A stretch of DNA of 64,000 bases, taken from contig JBBBDQ010001918.1 of NCBI GenBank assembly GCA_037127315.1, positions 4,165,001-4,229,000 on the forward strand, in the 5' to 3' direction. A model generated the notes under the pieces. The model searched no databases. It was not told the DNA's origin and worked only from the letters and a program-made list of their open reading frames with translations. Shown here piece after piece: positions 41,905-52,647 of this stretch. How positions within the stretch are numbered: the first letter of the stretch is position 1; each line of letters opens with the position of its first letter. Made by a program: the position numbers and the translations under genes. Origin of the DNA: Ascarosepion bandense. Its lineage: Eukaryota; Mollusca; Cephalopoda; Sepiida; Sepiidae.

Positions 41905-42130
41905 CGGCTATCGTGGTACAGTAGATATCGGAACGAGAAATCGGAGAGACGAGTTCAAATTCCAGTTGAATTCGTTGCATTCACTTACGCACAAATACCT
42001 TTGCGAAAAGTATGTATACATCTCTTCTCCCTTCAGCTATGGGTTAAACAGCAGGACAGAATGGTTTCTATAGCCTTGGTTGGCAACCAGTCTACCGCAG
42101 AAAGTAATAGCAACCTATGATGGAAAATCA
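41905..42130 (+). mobile_element. SINE-B inserted in the PLE
   Basis: GGCTATCGTGGTACAGTAGA head, GAGTTCAAATTCC B-box-like motif, body to GCAACCTATGATGG. The 3' end is truncated where the Helitron begins. Confidence 0.8.
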
Positions 42131-42366
42131 TATGAGTGTATCAAATTTGATTAAAATCGGACCACTCCTTGTATAACCCGATTTTTTCGATTACCGATTT
42201 TCGATATTTATCTGGAGTACATCAACACAAGACATATCTAAGAACGCTCGCAGACGCTTATAGTACAACTGTGTAAATTTTCAAGAAAATCGGTTCAGGC
42301 GTTTCGTAGTCTATAGGTAACGGACACACACACACAGACAAATTACCATTTATAAATATGTTTAGA
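42131..42366 (-). mobile_element. Helitron 5' part
   Basis: Minus strand starts TCTAAACATATTTATAAATG (plus 42366 downward) and runs through CCGATTTTCTTGAAAATT to about 42131, where it is truncated. Confidence 0.8.
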
Positions 42367-42550
42367 TAGATGCATATGCAAGAGGGCTCAAGATGTCCGC
42401 AAAAAATAATAACTTTTATTTTGAGATTACACGTACAATTATATTTACAAATGCAATTATTATATTGACAACTAAATTTTATTGTGAACAATTAAAGAAA
42501 AGCGCTCAAATTTAATAAATGCAAGTGCTAAAACTGTGGTCAATCACAAT
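42367..42550. repeat. Duplicated segment matching 45450-45645
   Basis: AATAATAACTTTTATTTTGA...AAGCGCTCAAATTTAATAA is shared almost identically with the mariner-type locus at 45450, including the Helitron junction GTTTAGATAGATGCATATGC. Confidence 0.8.
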
Positions 42551-42559
42551 TTAGACATC

Positions 42560-43556
42560 TGATTCAGATCGCCCATGACACTTAATTGGCTCAGTCCTTC
42601 GTTGTGTTTGATGTTGGAATAAAGACATCTAAAATCCATGGTTACTAAATGAAGATGACTCTGATGTAGGATTTTACTTCCTTAGCTACGGTAGGTTGAG
42701 AGTGGCCTACTCCTATGGATAGTTTAGTTGTGTGGCAGTTAAATGATGAGAATGGCTGGCCTCTCCTAGATTGTTATTTTTTTAATTATGAGAAGGAGAT
42801 AGAAGCGGACAGGTGTAATACTTGTGGGTGATAGTGTTGTGATGTTTCTTTGTCAATGAGTTTTATTTTGATGCATCATATTTAGAGAGATTGTCAAGTC
42901 ACTTTTTTCTGGGTATTGGGAAGTGGGTCTGTTGGTTGGCTTTTGTAGGTATTTTTGCCGGTTACTTGGTTGTTGGCCTGTTTAAGGTATTCTTTGGGGC
43001 TTGAGATAACTGGCACCACATTTGTCAGCCTGTGTAATGACTAGGTCATCTCTGTGCGTCAGCTTGTCGAGGGCCTTCCCTTTGTTTTGAGTGATAATGA
43101 TATTTATCTACTTGGGTATTGTTGTTTTCTTTATGGGATTTTTTTTACAGTTATTTCCAATGTCTGGGTGGGGATTAACCCTCTAGGGCCATTCGTATCA
43201 TATTTGATACAGTATGAAAACAAGCCTTGAAAGAAATATTTTCCTGAAAAATTTTTTTAGAGAAATATTTTATAAATTTCAAATGAAAGCAGTACTGACT
43301 GCTCAGTCAATGAATACCAAATGTTTCCTTATAGGGAAATACTGTATCAAATATGATACGAATGGCCCTAGAGGGTTAATCTGGAGTTGTTCTCTTTTAT
43401 TTGGTCTACTATGGAAGGCGTGTTGTTGTTGTCCCCGTAGTGGGGTTTTAGCCTAATTCTTCTAAAGAATGATTTTAGGTCCATTGCTATGGTGTTCTTT
43501 TTAAGCCGTGGCGGATTAGGACAAAAGCATAGTCCTTTGTTCAGTAATTTAAATGC
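42560..43556 (-). pseudogene. Penelope-like element, N-terminal and finger region of the RT
   Basis: Minus strand from 43550: LNKGLCFCPNPP and MDLKSFFRRIRLKPHYGD, the conserved PLE N-terminal motif (LSKGL.F.PTP, then D..xF.RR.RLK). After the MITE interruption, KALDKLTHRDDLVITQADK corresponds to the D-IVI-ADKGG motif, with a frameshift afterwards. Continues to 42560 with stops. Confidence 0.85.
43179..43375. mobile_element. piggyBac-type MITE, 197 bp, perfect 37-bp inverted ends
   Basis: The left end CCCTCTAGGGCCATTCGTAT (43179 on) and the right end are exact reverse complements over 37 bp (43179-43215, 43339-43375). TTAA lies on both sides (43175-43178, 43376-43379). TTAA duplication with CCCT...AGGG ends defines piggyBac-derived MITEs. 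It splits the PLE reverse transcriptase. Confidence 0.9.
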
Positions 43557-43855
43557 CAGTCAGTTAAGTGCCATACGTGATACACGCTTTGGGCGATCAT
43601 GCTTCGAAGGAGACATGATAACTAGGCAGAAGATTATTCTGCAGTAGGTTGCTATTGCTTTCTGAGGTAGACTGGTTGCCAGCCAAGGCTATAGAACCCA
43701 CTCTGTCCTATTATTTAACCCATAACTGGAGGAAAGAGATGGATTAATACTTTTCCCATGAGTATTTGCGCAAGGAATTCAACTGGAATTTGAACTCGGC
43801 ACCCCGATCTCTCGTTCCAAGTCGATTTCCACTGCACCACAACACACATTCACTG
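43556..43855 (-). mobile_element. SINE-B, minus copy
   Basis: AGTCAGTTAAGTGCCATACG tail to CACCACAACACACATTC head. B-box region GGAATTTGAACTCGG. Confidence 0.8.
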
Positions 43856-43984
43856 CAGCAAAATGCAATTTAAATCAACCAATTTAGAATTTGTTACTAC
43901 TTAGAATTATTACTAAAAAGCATGACGAAGTTCTTCTGTAAAAATTCGAAAGGTTGCATCGTGTTTTCTGTAAAGAATACATTA

Positions 43985-44840
43985 CTCTCTACCGCGTGCC
44001 GTAGGTGGTGGCATATCCCGCTTTTAGAAAAGTTGAACGTGTTCTCTGTAGATTGCATAGCAGGGATTCATCTGGGCTGTCTGTGATGTTTAGTGGGAAC
44101 AATGAGTTTTGCCTAAGGCCCGCTGTGCTTTGGTTCGCGTATGTCTGTAAGGCACCTTAAGGATGTTCACGTAAATTCCCGTCTGAAACCATCCTGCACA
44201 TATATACATATAACATCCCGTGCATTGAATACTGCTGCCATATCTAGTCGGATGCCCCTGCCACCCACCTAGGATTCCTTGATAAAATCCAACGCAGAAT
44301 CTGTAATGTGATCGATTCCGACTTGGCAGCTCATATACAGTCACTTTCTCACCGGCGCAATATGGCTTCCCTTTATCTCTTTTACAAATACTTTCACGGC
44401 TTCTGCTCCGATGAACATAGCTGCCTGGTACCCTCTATATAGGAACTTCCACGAGCCACAAGATTAGCAAATGGGTCCAACCTTTTTACTGTGAAACCAA
44501 TAAAATGTAAACGCAAATTCTACTCCGTCAGCTTCTTTTCTTGCACTTCCCACCTGTGGAATTCCCTTCCGTTTACTTGCTTCCCCGAGAGCTACAGTCT
44601 CCAAGAATTTAAATGTAAATAGACATCTCCTAACTCACTAACTTGCACCCTCTCTCTCATGCTTTTGTCTCCGTTTACTCCACACTCATCAGTATTCAGA
44701 TCCTTCTCTTATCCACTTCCTGTCACCCCTATAACCTGCCACTCTCTCTCATAATTTTCCTTTTATGTAACCCGCTGCAAACCGGTGGCAGTAAACTGCC
44801 TTGCTTGGGGCAATGTGATTATAAAAAAATTCTTGTGTTG
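43985..44840 (+). pseudogene. jockey/CR1-type LINE, RT C-terminal region and 3' end
   Basis: Plus frames: YCCHIWSDAPATHLGFLDKI-like, QRRICNVIDSDLAAHIQSLS, MASLYLFYKYFHGFCSDEHS, KPIKCKRKFYSVSFFSCTSH then LWNSLPF, followed by the 3' UTR ending TGCTTGGGGCAATGTGATT. This is the post-RT domain of jockey-superfamily LINEs, about 850 bp with stops and frameshifts. Confidence 0.8.
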
Positions 44841-44934
44841 TGATCGGTCTGCTTTTGGTATGTCCTTTTTTGTGGTAGGGTCATTCATTTTTTTCTGGAT
44901 TAGTTTTGATTTCACTTTTGTTCTTATAATTGAA

Positions 44935-45449
44935 CTAGCAGTATAGCCCGGCGTTGCTCGGTTGTAATGAAAGCTTTAAAACTAATCCATGGTCCTGGAG
45001 CTCAGACTCAGTCTAAAAAATATTTGTGTGAAATTTGGTGAGAATCGGATAAAAATTGAAGATTTGTATAAAAAACATACTGACAGATAAACAGACACAC
45101 ACACAAACATATTGCCTTATGTATATATATATAATCGATTTTCTGCACTATTGTAAGAACTGCAACCATGAAACTTCTGAATATCGTTTCTTCTGTCTTT
45201 GTCTATGAGTGAATCAAATTTGATTAAAATCGGAGCACTCCTTGTATAACCCGATTTTTTCGATTATCGATTTTCGATATTTATCTGGAGTACATCGACA
45301 CAAAACCTATCTAAGAACGCTCGCAGACGCTTATAGTACAACTGTGTAAATTTTCAGGAAAATCGGTTCAGGCGTTTCGTAGTCTATAGGTAACAGACAC
45401 ACACACACACACACACACAGACAAATTACCATTTATAAATATGTTTAGA
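44935..45449 (-). mobile_element. Non-autonomous Helitron, both ends present
   Basis: Plus strand begins CTAGCAGTATAGCCCGGCG after an A and ends at ...TTTAGA (45449) before a T, so the minus strand has 5'-TCTAAAC and 3'-CTAG. Internal deletion gives 515 bp. Confidence 0.85.
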
Positions 45450-45973
45450 TAGATGCATATGCAAAAGTGCTCAAGTGTAGGTGGACAAAAAATAATAACT
45501 TTTATTTTGAGATTACACGTACAATTATATTTACAAATGCAATTATTATATTGACAACTAAATTTTATTGTGAACAATTAAAGAAAAGCGCTCAAATTTA
45601 ATAAATGCAAGTGCTAAAACTGTGGTCCATCACAATTTAGACAGCTTTGAAGTCTACATCTCAGGCTTTGACAAATATTCTCCTCGTGTATTGATTTCTT
45701 AAAATGCAATTTTTCAAATTACCAATACTTGATGGTTCTCAACTATAAACTCTGACCTTGAGTACTCCTCAAAAGAAGAAATCCAAAAGAGTCAAGTATG
45801 GTGAACGTGCTGGACAATCAATTAGACCTCATCGGCGAATCCACTTCTCAGGAAATGTTTCATCAAGATATTCACAGACTGCTTTTTAAAAATATAACAT
45901 AATGAACACGATTCTAATAATATAATCGATACAGAAACGTATTCCACCTACTGTCTGCCTACTTTTGGACCAC

Positions 45974-45978
<5 letters not shown>
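45450..45978 (-). pseudogene. mariner/IS630-type DDE transposase remnant
   Basis: Minus strand around 45900-45750: VCEYLDETFPEKWIRR then DCPARSPYLTLLDFFF, corresponding to the RSPDLTPLDFFLWG block that carries the third catalytic acid. The right end GGTGGTCCAAAAGTAGGCAG (minus) and left AGGTGGACAAAAAATA could be terminal repeats. Broken by stops. Confidence 0.7.
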
Positions 45979-46022
<44 letters not shown>

Positions 46023-46155
46023 TAAATTAACCTAGTGAGCCAACATACCTACCAAGGTTTCACCTAAACGGATCTTCAGCCAACCTTCCCTGAAGATCCG
46101 TTTAGGTGAGACCTTGAAGGTTTGTTGGCTCACTAAGTTAATGTACTTATTCTGC
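45979..46155. repeat. (TA)n and ~65-bp-arm palindrome (PLE family d)
   Basis: Arms 46018-46079 and 46090-46151 (GTGAGCCAACATACC versus GGTTTGTTGGCTCAC) meet at CCAACCTTCC. Each arm has CTGAAGATCCGTTTAGGTGA. In the plus arm CCAAC/GTTGG can close a hammerhead-like fold, but GAAA is GAGA and U16.1 is lost, so it is degenerate. Confidence 0.65.
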
Positions 46156-46347
46156 TCTGCTTACGTATTGAGCGCTTTTTTGTTATTGATTACTCGTCTC
46201 GGGTTTTTTCTTTGGGCTACGTACTGGCTCGGTCCAAATCGCTTTGGCTGATGTTCATGTGCTTAGCTCTTTCTTTTTTTACAGCCATTTTTTTCCTTCT
46301 GCGTATATACGCGGAGGGTTTTTCGAAAATGAGTATAGTGATAAGTT

Positions 46348-46382
<35 letters not shown>

Positions 46383-46518
46383 AGAAGTTAACTATTAACT
46401 CTCTATCTCTATCTTCATATCGAGCACTTTATGACAAAAAACTTTTCATCAGTAAACCACTGATAAACATCAATCGTGGCACTAAGCATCACCACAACTA
46501 AGCCATACACACATGCAC
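46156..46518. other. PLE-associated T-rich flank; (TA)n at 46349-46380
   Basis: GTATTGAGCGCTTTTTTGTT and ATATCGAGCACTTTATGAC resemble flanks at 35660 and 52100. No gene called. Confidence 0.4.
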
Positions 46519-46553
46519 ATAGATAGATAGATAGATAGATAATACAAAGGGTG

Positions 46554-46601
<48 letters not shown>

Positions 46602-46610
46602 CAAAGGGTG

Positions 46611-46642
<32 letters not shown>

Positions 46643-46684
46643 CAAAGGGTGAGATAGATAGATAGATAGATAATACAAAGGGTG

Positions 46685-46732
<48 letters not shown>

Positions 46733-46741
46733 GACAGACTG

Positions 46742-46786
<45 letters not shown>

Positions 46787-46797
46787 TGAACAGACTG

Positions 46798-46834
<37 letters not shown>

Positions 46835-46846
46835 TTAAACAGGCTG

Positions 46847-46892
<46 letters not shown>

Positions 46893-46898
46893 AGGATG

Positions 46899-46958
<60 letters not shown>

Positions 46959-47086
46959 TAAAACAGTAAATTCTAAACGAGCTAAACTTAAGAGTAAGTG
47001 AAGAAATATTTGAAACGGATACACGACAGAAGATAGAGAAGGAAAGGATAAAACATCAGGACGTAGAAAGAAAGAAAGAAAAATAG

Positions 47087-47127
<41 letters not shown>

Positions 47128-47136
47128 CAAAGGGTG

Positions 47137-47180
<44 letters not shown>

Positions 47181-47189
47181 CAAAGGGTG

Positions 47190-47221
<32 letters not shown>

Positions 47222-47230
47222 CAAAGGGTG

Positions 47231-47286
<56 letters not shown>

Positions 47287-47293
47287 CAAAGGG

Positions 47294-47334
<41 letters not shown>

Positions 47335-47343
47335 CAAAGGGTG

Positions 47344-47375
<32 letters not shown>

Positions 47376-47384
47376 CAAAGGGTG

Positions 47385-47416
<32 letters not shown>

Positions 47417-47425
47417 CAAAGGGTG

Positions 47426-47465
<40 letters not shown>

Positions 47466-47474
47466 CAAAGGGTG

Positions 47475-47534
<60 letters not shown>

Positions 47535-47634
47535 CAAAGGGTGAGATAGATAGATAGATAGATAGAAGGGTGAGATAGATAGATAGATAGATAGATAGAA
47601 GGGTGAGATAGATAGATAGATAGATAGAAGTCTG

Positions 47635-47679
<45 letters not shown>

Positions 47680-47683
47680 TACG
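46519..47683. repeat. (GATA)n array with ATACAAAGGGTGA spacers
   Basis: Blocks of (GATA)n are separated about a dozen times by ATACAAAGGGTGA or relatives (GACAGACTGA, AACAGGCTGA, AGGATGA). A roughly 130-bp non-repeat block interrupts it at 46965-47090. Long minus-strand frames of repeated YLSI are artefacts. Confidence 0.95.
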
Positions 47684-47784
47684 AAGAATATGTTTATTAC
47701 TTTTTTGTAGAGTAATGTACTTGTTTTTTTGTTTGTTTTTTTTTGTTTGTTTGTTTGTTTTTTTGTAGAGTACTGTACTTGTTT

Positions 47785-48110
47785 TTCTACAGAAGGATGC
47801 TGCGGATATCATGGACCGAGCATGTGAGCAATGATGAGGTTTTGGAAAGGATGAAAACAAAAAGAAAATAAAAACCTGAGCATCAGAAAGAGACAACTGA
47901 AGTTCCTGGAACATGCAATGAGGAAAGAGGGCCTGGAGAACCTGATACTGACAGGCTTGATAGAAGGAAAAAGAGACAGAGGAAAGCAGCAGATAACATA
48001 TTTGAAGGGCCTGATCAGGTGGATGACGGAACGGCAATTGCGTGATGTAACAGGAGAAAACAAAAAAAAAACCCCTGCTTGGCCCGACACAGTAATCCGA
48101 CCTTCCTATC
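47785..48110 (+). pseudogene. RTE-type LINE 3' scrap
   Basis: Plus frames: [18 protein letters not shown], [38 protein letters not shown], then truncated after CAGGAGAAAAC. Confidence 0.8.
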
Positions 48111-49020
48111 AGTAGATTTAGCTATTGATTTAAGGTAGTCGTTCCACTTAAGTTCGGCTGAGAGAGAGGGTGTATAGTTTTCTGGGAGACTAGCGTGGTC
48201 TATGCTGGTGGGAGGTAGGAGATATTGTCTAACCGGTTAAAGGATAGCAGAATTGCAAAGAAAAAGTCTCTCATTTTATTATTTATGAAGTAATCTAATG
48301 AAAATGAAAAATGTCAACGTAGAAAATCATAAAAAAATATGAAGAAATGATTATTTTGAAATTCCGAACAATTTCAGTTAGTTGTATTGAGAATGCGAGC
48401 AAGAACATATGTCAAGATGTTGTTCAGTAATTGGGTGTATTGTTGGTAGATATACTCAATGCAAAGTTTTCACGCACAGTTGGAGGGAATTAAGAATGGT
48501 TAAGTTTGTTCTATACAATAAGTTTTCGCAGCTTCACTAAATGATAAGAAAGGAATAATATCTGGCAACATCGAACAATATTCAAACGGAAGTCTTCTTA
48601 CCGGTAAAAATGACAAATAATAAAAATAAATTTTTAAAAAATACGACGAAATATAGAAAAAATAAAAAAATTAAGCCATACGGCTTATTATAATAACGAA
48701 AGAAAACATTGTTCAAAAATGCGTTATTGCGATTAAAGAAATACGAAACGTAGAAAAAAGATAAGAAAAACTTCTTTTGAGATTACACGAGTGTAGACAA
48801 TATGGCGGATATGCCGCCATGATAACGGAATAAAAGGGCGGGAAACGATTGTGTGAATACAATATTATTATAAGATGAAGGTATAGATAACTTTTTTTCA
48901 AATTATGGAATCGTGTGGAATTGTTGCAAAGAATATTTTGCTGACTTTGCGAGAGTCCCGCTTGTTTTTCCATTTTGTAGCTTAATTTCTTTGCATTTCA
49001 TTTATTTTTTATGGATGGAA
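48111..49020. other. Unassigned sequence
   Basis: AT-rich; no repeat family or gene recognised. Confidence 0.45.
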
Positions 49021-49021
49021 T

Positions 49022-49022
<1 letters not shown>

Positions 49023-49091
<69 letters not shown>

Positions 49092-49515
49092 TTAAAAAAT
49101 TAACACTGATGTACAATCACATACGCACCAGAAGCAAATACAGATGTATATATATATATATATATATATATTGTTAAGTATAACAATGAATATCTATTAT
49201 GTTTAATCATGAGCTGTTCTAAACATCGTATTTTGACTTTAATTTCAGGTGAAAATAAAGACAAAATTTCTCCAACATTTGGATAATTTTTAGTATTTTC
49301 GTTCTAAGCTTTCGGCTCACATGAACCATCTTCAGTGAGATTACAGGGACGTTAACATAAAAACATCCACGATCAAAGATGATTTTTTTTATCTTGTGTT
49401 TACATAAAACTTTGCTAAGCAACGATAAGAGTTACCAAATAGCAAACGCAGTTCGTAAATTTGTAATGCGGTTCTATGACGTCACACCGCGTGAGAGCTC
49501 GAAATGTTAACAGAA
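49023..49515 (-). repeat. (TA)n/(TG)n, PLE family e copy and associated repeat
   Basis: (TA)n 49023-49042, (TG)n 49043-49088, (TA)n 49147-49170, then a minus family e copy 49172-49345. GCAAACGCAGTTCGTAAATT...GTGAGAGCT (49440-49495) matches the palindrome at 35987-36085. Confidence 0.7.
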
Positions 49516-49821
49516 ATATATATTTAAATGCAATATAATGTGTTATGATCAGATTTAAATGAGATTTTATTAAGTATGTGTTGTTTTGATTTTATGCAGA
49601 TGGCCTCCAATATCTGAAGGTTCTTTTTACTGTGTGTATGGGTAAGTATTATTGTGCTGTTGACTAAAATCTGTCTAATATTACCTAAATGTTGTTTAAT
49701 TGAACTCTGATCAGAAATGCGACAGTCTACGGGAGAGCATGGTTGTAGTAAAAACCAATATAATATGTAGTGGTCTATTATTAGTAGCAGAGATACAATC
49801 TCTGAACGGACATGTAAATTG

Positions 49822-49852
<31 letters not shown>

Positions 49853-50646
49853 CAGAAAATTGAAGAACACGTTGATTAAAACCTACTGTTCAAGCATTTA
49901 CTTTTATAAAGAGTGCTCGATACAGAGTAGAATTTAATATTGTAATTTTGTTATTACATTGGTTTATAAAAGCATAATATCACTACACAAAATTTTTAAT
50001 GTTTCAGAATACTGTTCTTCTTTAGGTGATATGTTAAAATAAATGGTGAAAATGATCTATTTGTAAAATATAAGATGAATTCATGGTTATTTTGAAAATT
50101 AGGGAGTGGTACTTTCAGAAAATGCTTTAGGTTTGTCAATATTTTTCAGTAAAAATGAGAATTATTTAACCATGGAAATTTATTATTTGTGTTATGAAAG
50201 GTTGCAGGATGGCTTGTCACTTTTTAATTTTCTCTGTATAAGATACATAGTGGGACTTTAGATTTTTTAAATGGGTAGACAATACTTTTTAACAGGAGGT
50301 TGGAATTTAGTTTGTTTTATTGAATAATAGATTTTTTACTACTATCTATGAGTAAAGGGGCTGGCATGTTTAGGTTGAAATGAAGAGTACATAATTATGG
50401 TATACTTAGTTACATTGTGTTAAGAACAACAATTAAGTATTGCGTGGGTCATTTATATAAGTAAAATAATTTTTATTTTTTATAAATCTTTTTGAAGTTA
50501 TAAATAAAACATTGTAATTAATTAGATTTTAAAGAAAATTATTTTATTTTGTCTGATTTAAATGCAAACTTAGACCACATCATACTTAAATAGGTAAACA
50601 ATTTTCAACAGCAGGTTGAACTTTTACAAACTATTGTAATAATCAA

Positions 50647-50650
<4 letters not shown>
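49516..50650. other. Very AT-rich unassigned sequence; (TA)n at 49820-49848
   Basis: No recognised element. Little coding potential on either strand. Confidence 0.5.
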
Positions 50651-50653
<3 letters not shown>

Positions 50654-50712
<59 letters not shown>

Positions 50713-51018
50713 GAAATTAACGAGGATTAACGAAATGGTCTTTAAACAACCGACAATTTGACAATTTGACAAAAATAATGTTCAAACAAATCATTTTAAT
50801 TATATATATATATATATATTCCCTTTATAAATAAGTTATCGCCTGAAGACATCACTCATGGTAGAAACCTAGGTCGCGTAATAACTCGTTTACAAATAGA
50901 AAATATAAAAAAGTTCTACAATATAATTGTATTGAACACTTTTTAATACAAATGTACTCTGGTCTTACCTAATTATGACCAGGAACTAAGTAATCAATCA
51001 ATCAATCAATCAATCAAT
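50654..51018 (+). repeat. (TA)n, PLE family c terminal repeat, (AATC)n
   Basis: (TA)n 50654-50709 and 50800-50818; family c segment 50819-50945 with a full hammerhead fold; (AATC)n at 50992-51018. A decayed relative is at 6400-6530. Confidence 0.6.
50828..50892 (+). ncRNA. Hammerhead ribozyme in PLE family c
   Basis: Stem I is long: TAAA/TTTA, TA/CG internal loop, AGTTAT/ATAACT, TA bulge, CGC/GCG. Core CTGAAGA (50843-50849), stem II ATCA/TGGT round CTCA with a C/A mismatch at the base, GAAA (50864-50867), palindromic stem III ACC-TA-GGT, C at 50875 as cleavage site. Apart from the 10.1/11.1 mismatch all required elements are present. Confidence 0.6.
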
Positions 51019-51428
51019 ATATATATATATGTTAAGTCTGTAAACGGAGAGGATAGTCCAAATGGATCTATTTGATAAGGTATGTTTCTTACATGTATGT
51101 ACATATATCTGAATGTATATGTATATACATAAACATGTATGCTTATATGTGAATACGTATATTTGTGCATGTCTATAGGGTTGTGTGCATCTTGACTTTA
51201 TGGTGACACCTTTTGGCCAATCGCCTCTCACCCCTTTACCATTTATGGCCTTAACATGATAACACTAAAAATTCCATTGTGGGTCATATGGCTTGGATTG
51301 AATAATTTTGAATGTTCTGATTAAATTAAACCAAGTGTGTTCTGTGGTCTGAAGATAATGGATTACCAAAGCTTATCCGCCGAAATAACTTATATTTTGT
51401 AACCATTTTAGATTATGTGTTGGTTTTT

Positions 51429-51429
<1 letters not shown>
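51019..51429. other. Unassigned sequence
   Basis: A CTGAAGATAATGG...CCGAAATAACTTA stretch at 51350-51400 is PLE-terminal-like but I could not fold it convincingly. Confidence 0.4.

Positions 51430-51476
<47 letters not shown>
51430..51476. repeat. (TA)n microsatellite
   Basis: Uninterrupted TA run. Confidence 0.95.
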
Positions 51477-51479
<3 letters not shown>

Positions 51480-51499
51480 GAATTGTTTGAACATTATTA

Positions 51500-51556
51500 A
51501 AATGTGTGCCATTCGGCAGGATTCGAACCTGCGACCCCTATCTATATGGCACACAT
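51500..51556 (-). other. tRNA T-arm-like fragment inside a short inverted repeat
   Basis: Minus strand contains GCAGG-TTCGAAT-CCTGC, a perfect T-arm, enclosed by AATGTGTGCCAT and its reverse ATGGCACACATT. No D-arm or anticodon arm, so not a functional tRNA; a tRNA-SINE remnant is likely. Confidence 0.45.
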
Positions 51557-51741
51557 TTTCGTAATAAGAATTTATCGTAAATAATCAGGCCGTTAAAAAT
51601 AAATATATAATACTGTTTTATTAAAAACAGAATATCTACTTAAATACGAGTATCGATAAAAAAATAATTTTCAAACAATTCATTTCAAATTGTCGGTTGC
51701 TTATAACCAAATTTCGTTAAAATTCGTTGTTTTCCGTATCA

Positions 51742-51809
<68 letters not shown>

Positions 51810-52202
51810 GAGAATTTTGTCATTTAACCTAGCAGAGATATGCCAACTTCGAAATTTCCTGAAGAAATTATTGTGATGTCTTAACTTTTCAGGTCTTTTG
51901 TTTCACTGCTGCTGTTTACCGATTATTTTATTTTCTTATTTATATGGAGATTGTTGTGATTTAATATCTTTGTATGTGAGTGGTTCTACAGCTGGTTATT
52001 TGTTTTGTTATTGCTTTTTGTTGTGTTGACCTGTTCTATTCACGGTCTATCTCTAGGCATATCTCTGCTCAGTTAAGTGACAATCATTAATCTCAATCCC
52101 AATTTCGATATCGAGCACTTTACGACAAAAAAACCTGCTTTCAAAATTATTTTTTATCAGTAAACCATTGAAAACAAAACAATATTGGTCATCCAAGGAT
52201 AA
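51557..52202. other. Unassigned; (TA)n/(TG)n at 51750-51810
   Basis: 52095-52150 resembles PLE flanks (ATATCGAGCACTTTACGAC). Otherwise unrecognised. Confidence 0.45.
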
Positions 52203-52490
52203 AACTGCAACCATGAAACTTCTGAATATCGTTTCTTATGTCTTTGTCTATGAGTGTATCAAATTTGATTAAAATCGGACCAATCCTTCTATAACCCGAT
52301 TTTTTCGATTATCGATTTTCGATATTAATCGGGGGTACCTCGACACAAAACCAAGTTAAGAACACTCGCAGACGCTTATAGTACAACTGTGTAAATTTTC
52401 AAGAAAATCGGCTCAGATATTTCGGAGTCTATAGGTAACGGACAGACACACACACATAGAGACAAAGTTCCTTTTATAAATAAGTTTAGA
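52203..52490 (-). mobile_element. Helitron 5' part
   Basis: Minus strand starts TCTAAACTTATTTATAAAAG and runs to ACTTCTGAATATCG; the 3' end is missing. Confidence 0.8.
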
Positions 52491-52647
52491 TTTGTGAATT
52501 AATAAATATATATATGAGGTTACGCACATGTATAATAATACTATTCAGGTGTTAATCAATGTAGTATAATCAGGGTTTTTATGTATATTAATAAATATAC
52601 ATATTGTGCTAGTTAATGTTTCTTTAACTAGACGTTAGTAAAAAGAT

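Noticed and set aside
46519..47683. Regularly spaced repeats resembling a CRISPR array
   Set aside because: The spacers are the repeated element and the 'repeats' are (GATA)n; no unique spacers, and the context is eukaryotic.
46482..48037. Two ~350-residue minus-strand open frames rich in YLSI repeats
   Set aside because: They are translations of (GATA)n microsatellite running into an RTE LINE scrap; no protein family signal.
51350..51400. Another hammerhead around CTGAAGATAATGG...CCGAAATAAC
   Set aside because: I could not form stem II, stem III and stem I together.
51500..51556. Functional tRNA gene
   Set aside because: Only a T-arm and flanking inverted repeat; no D-arm or anticodon arm.
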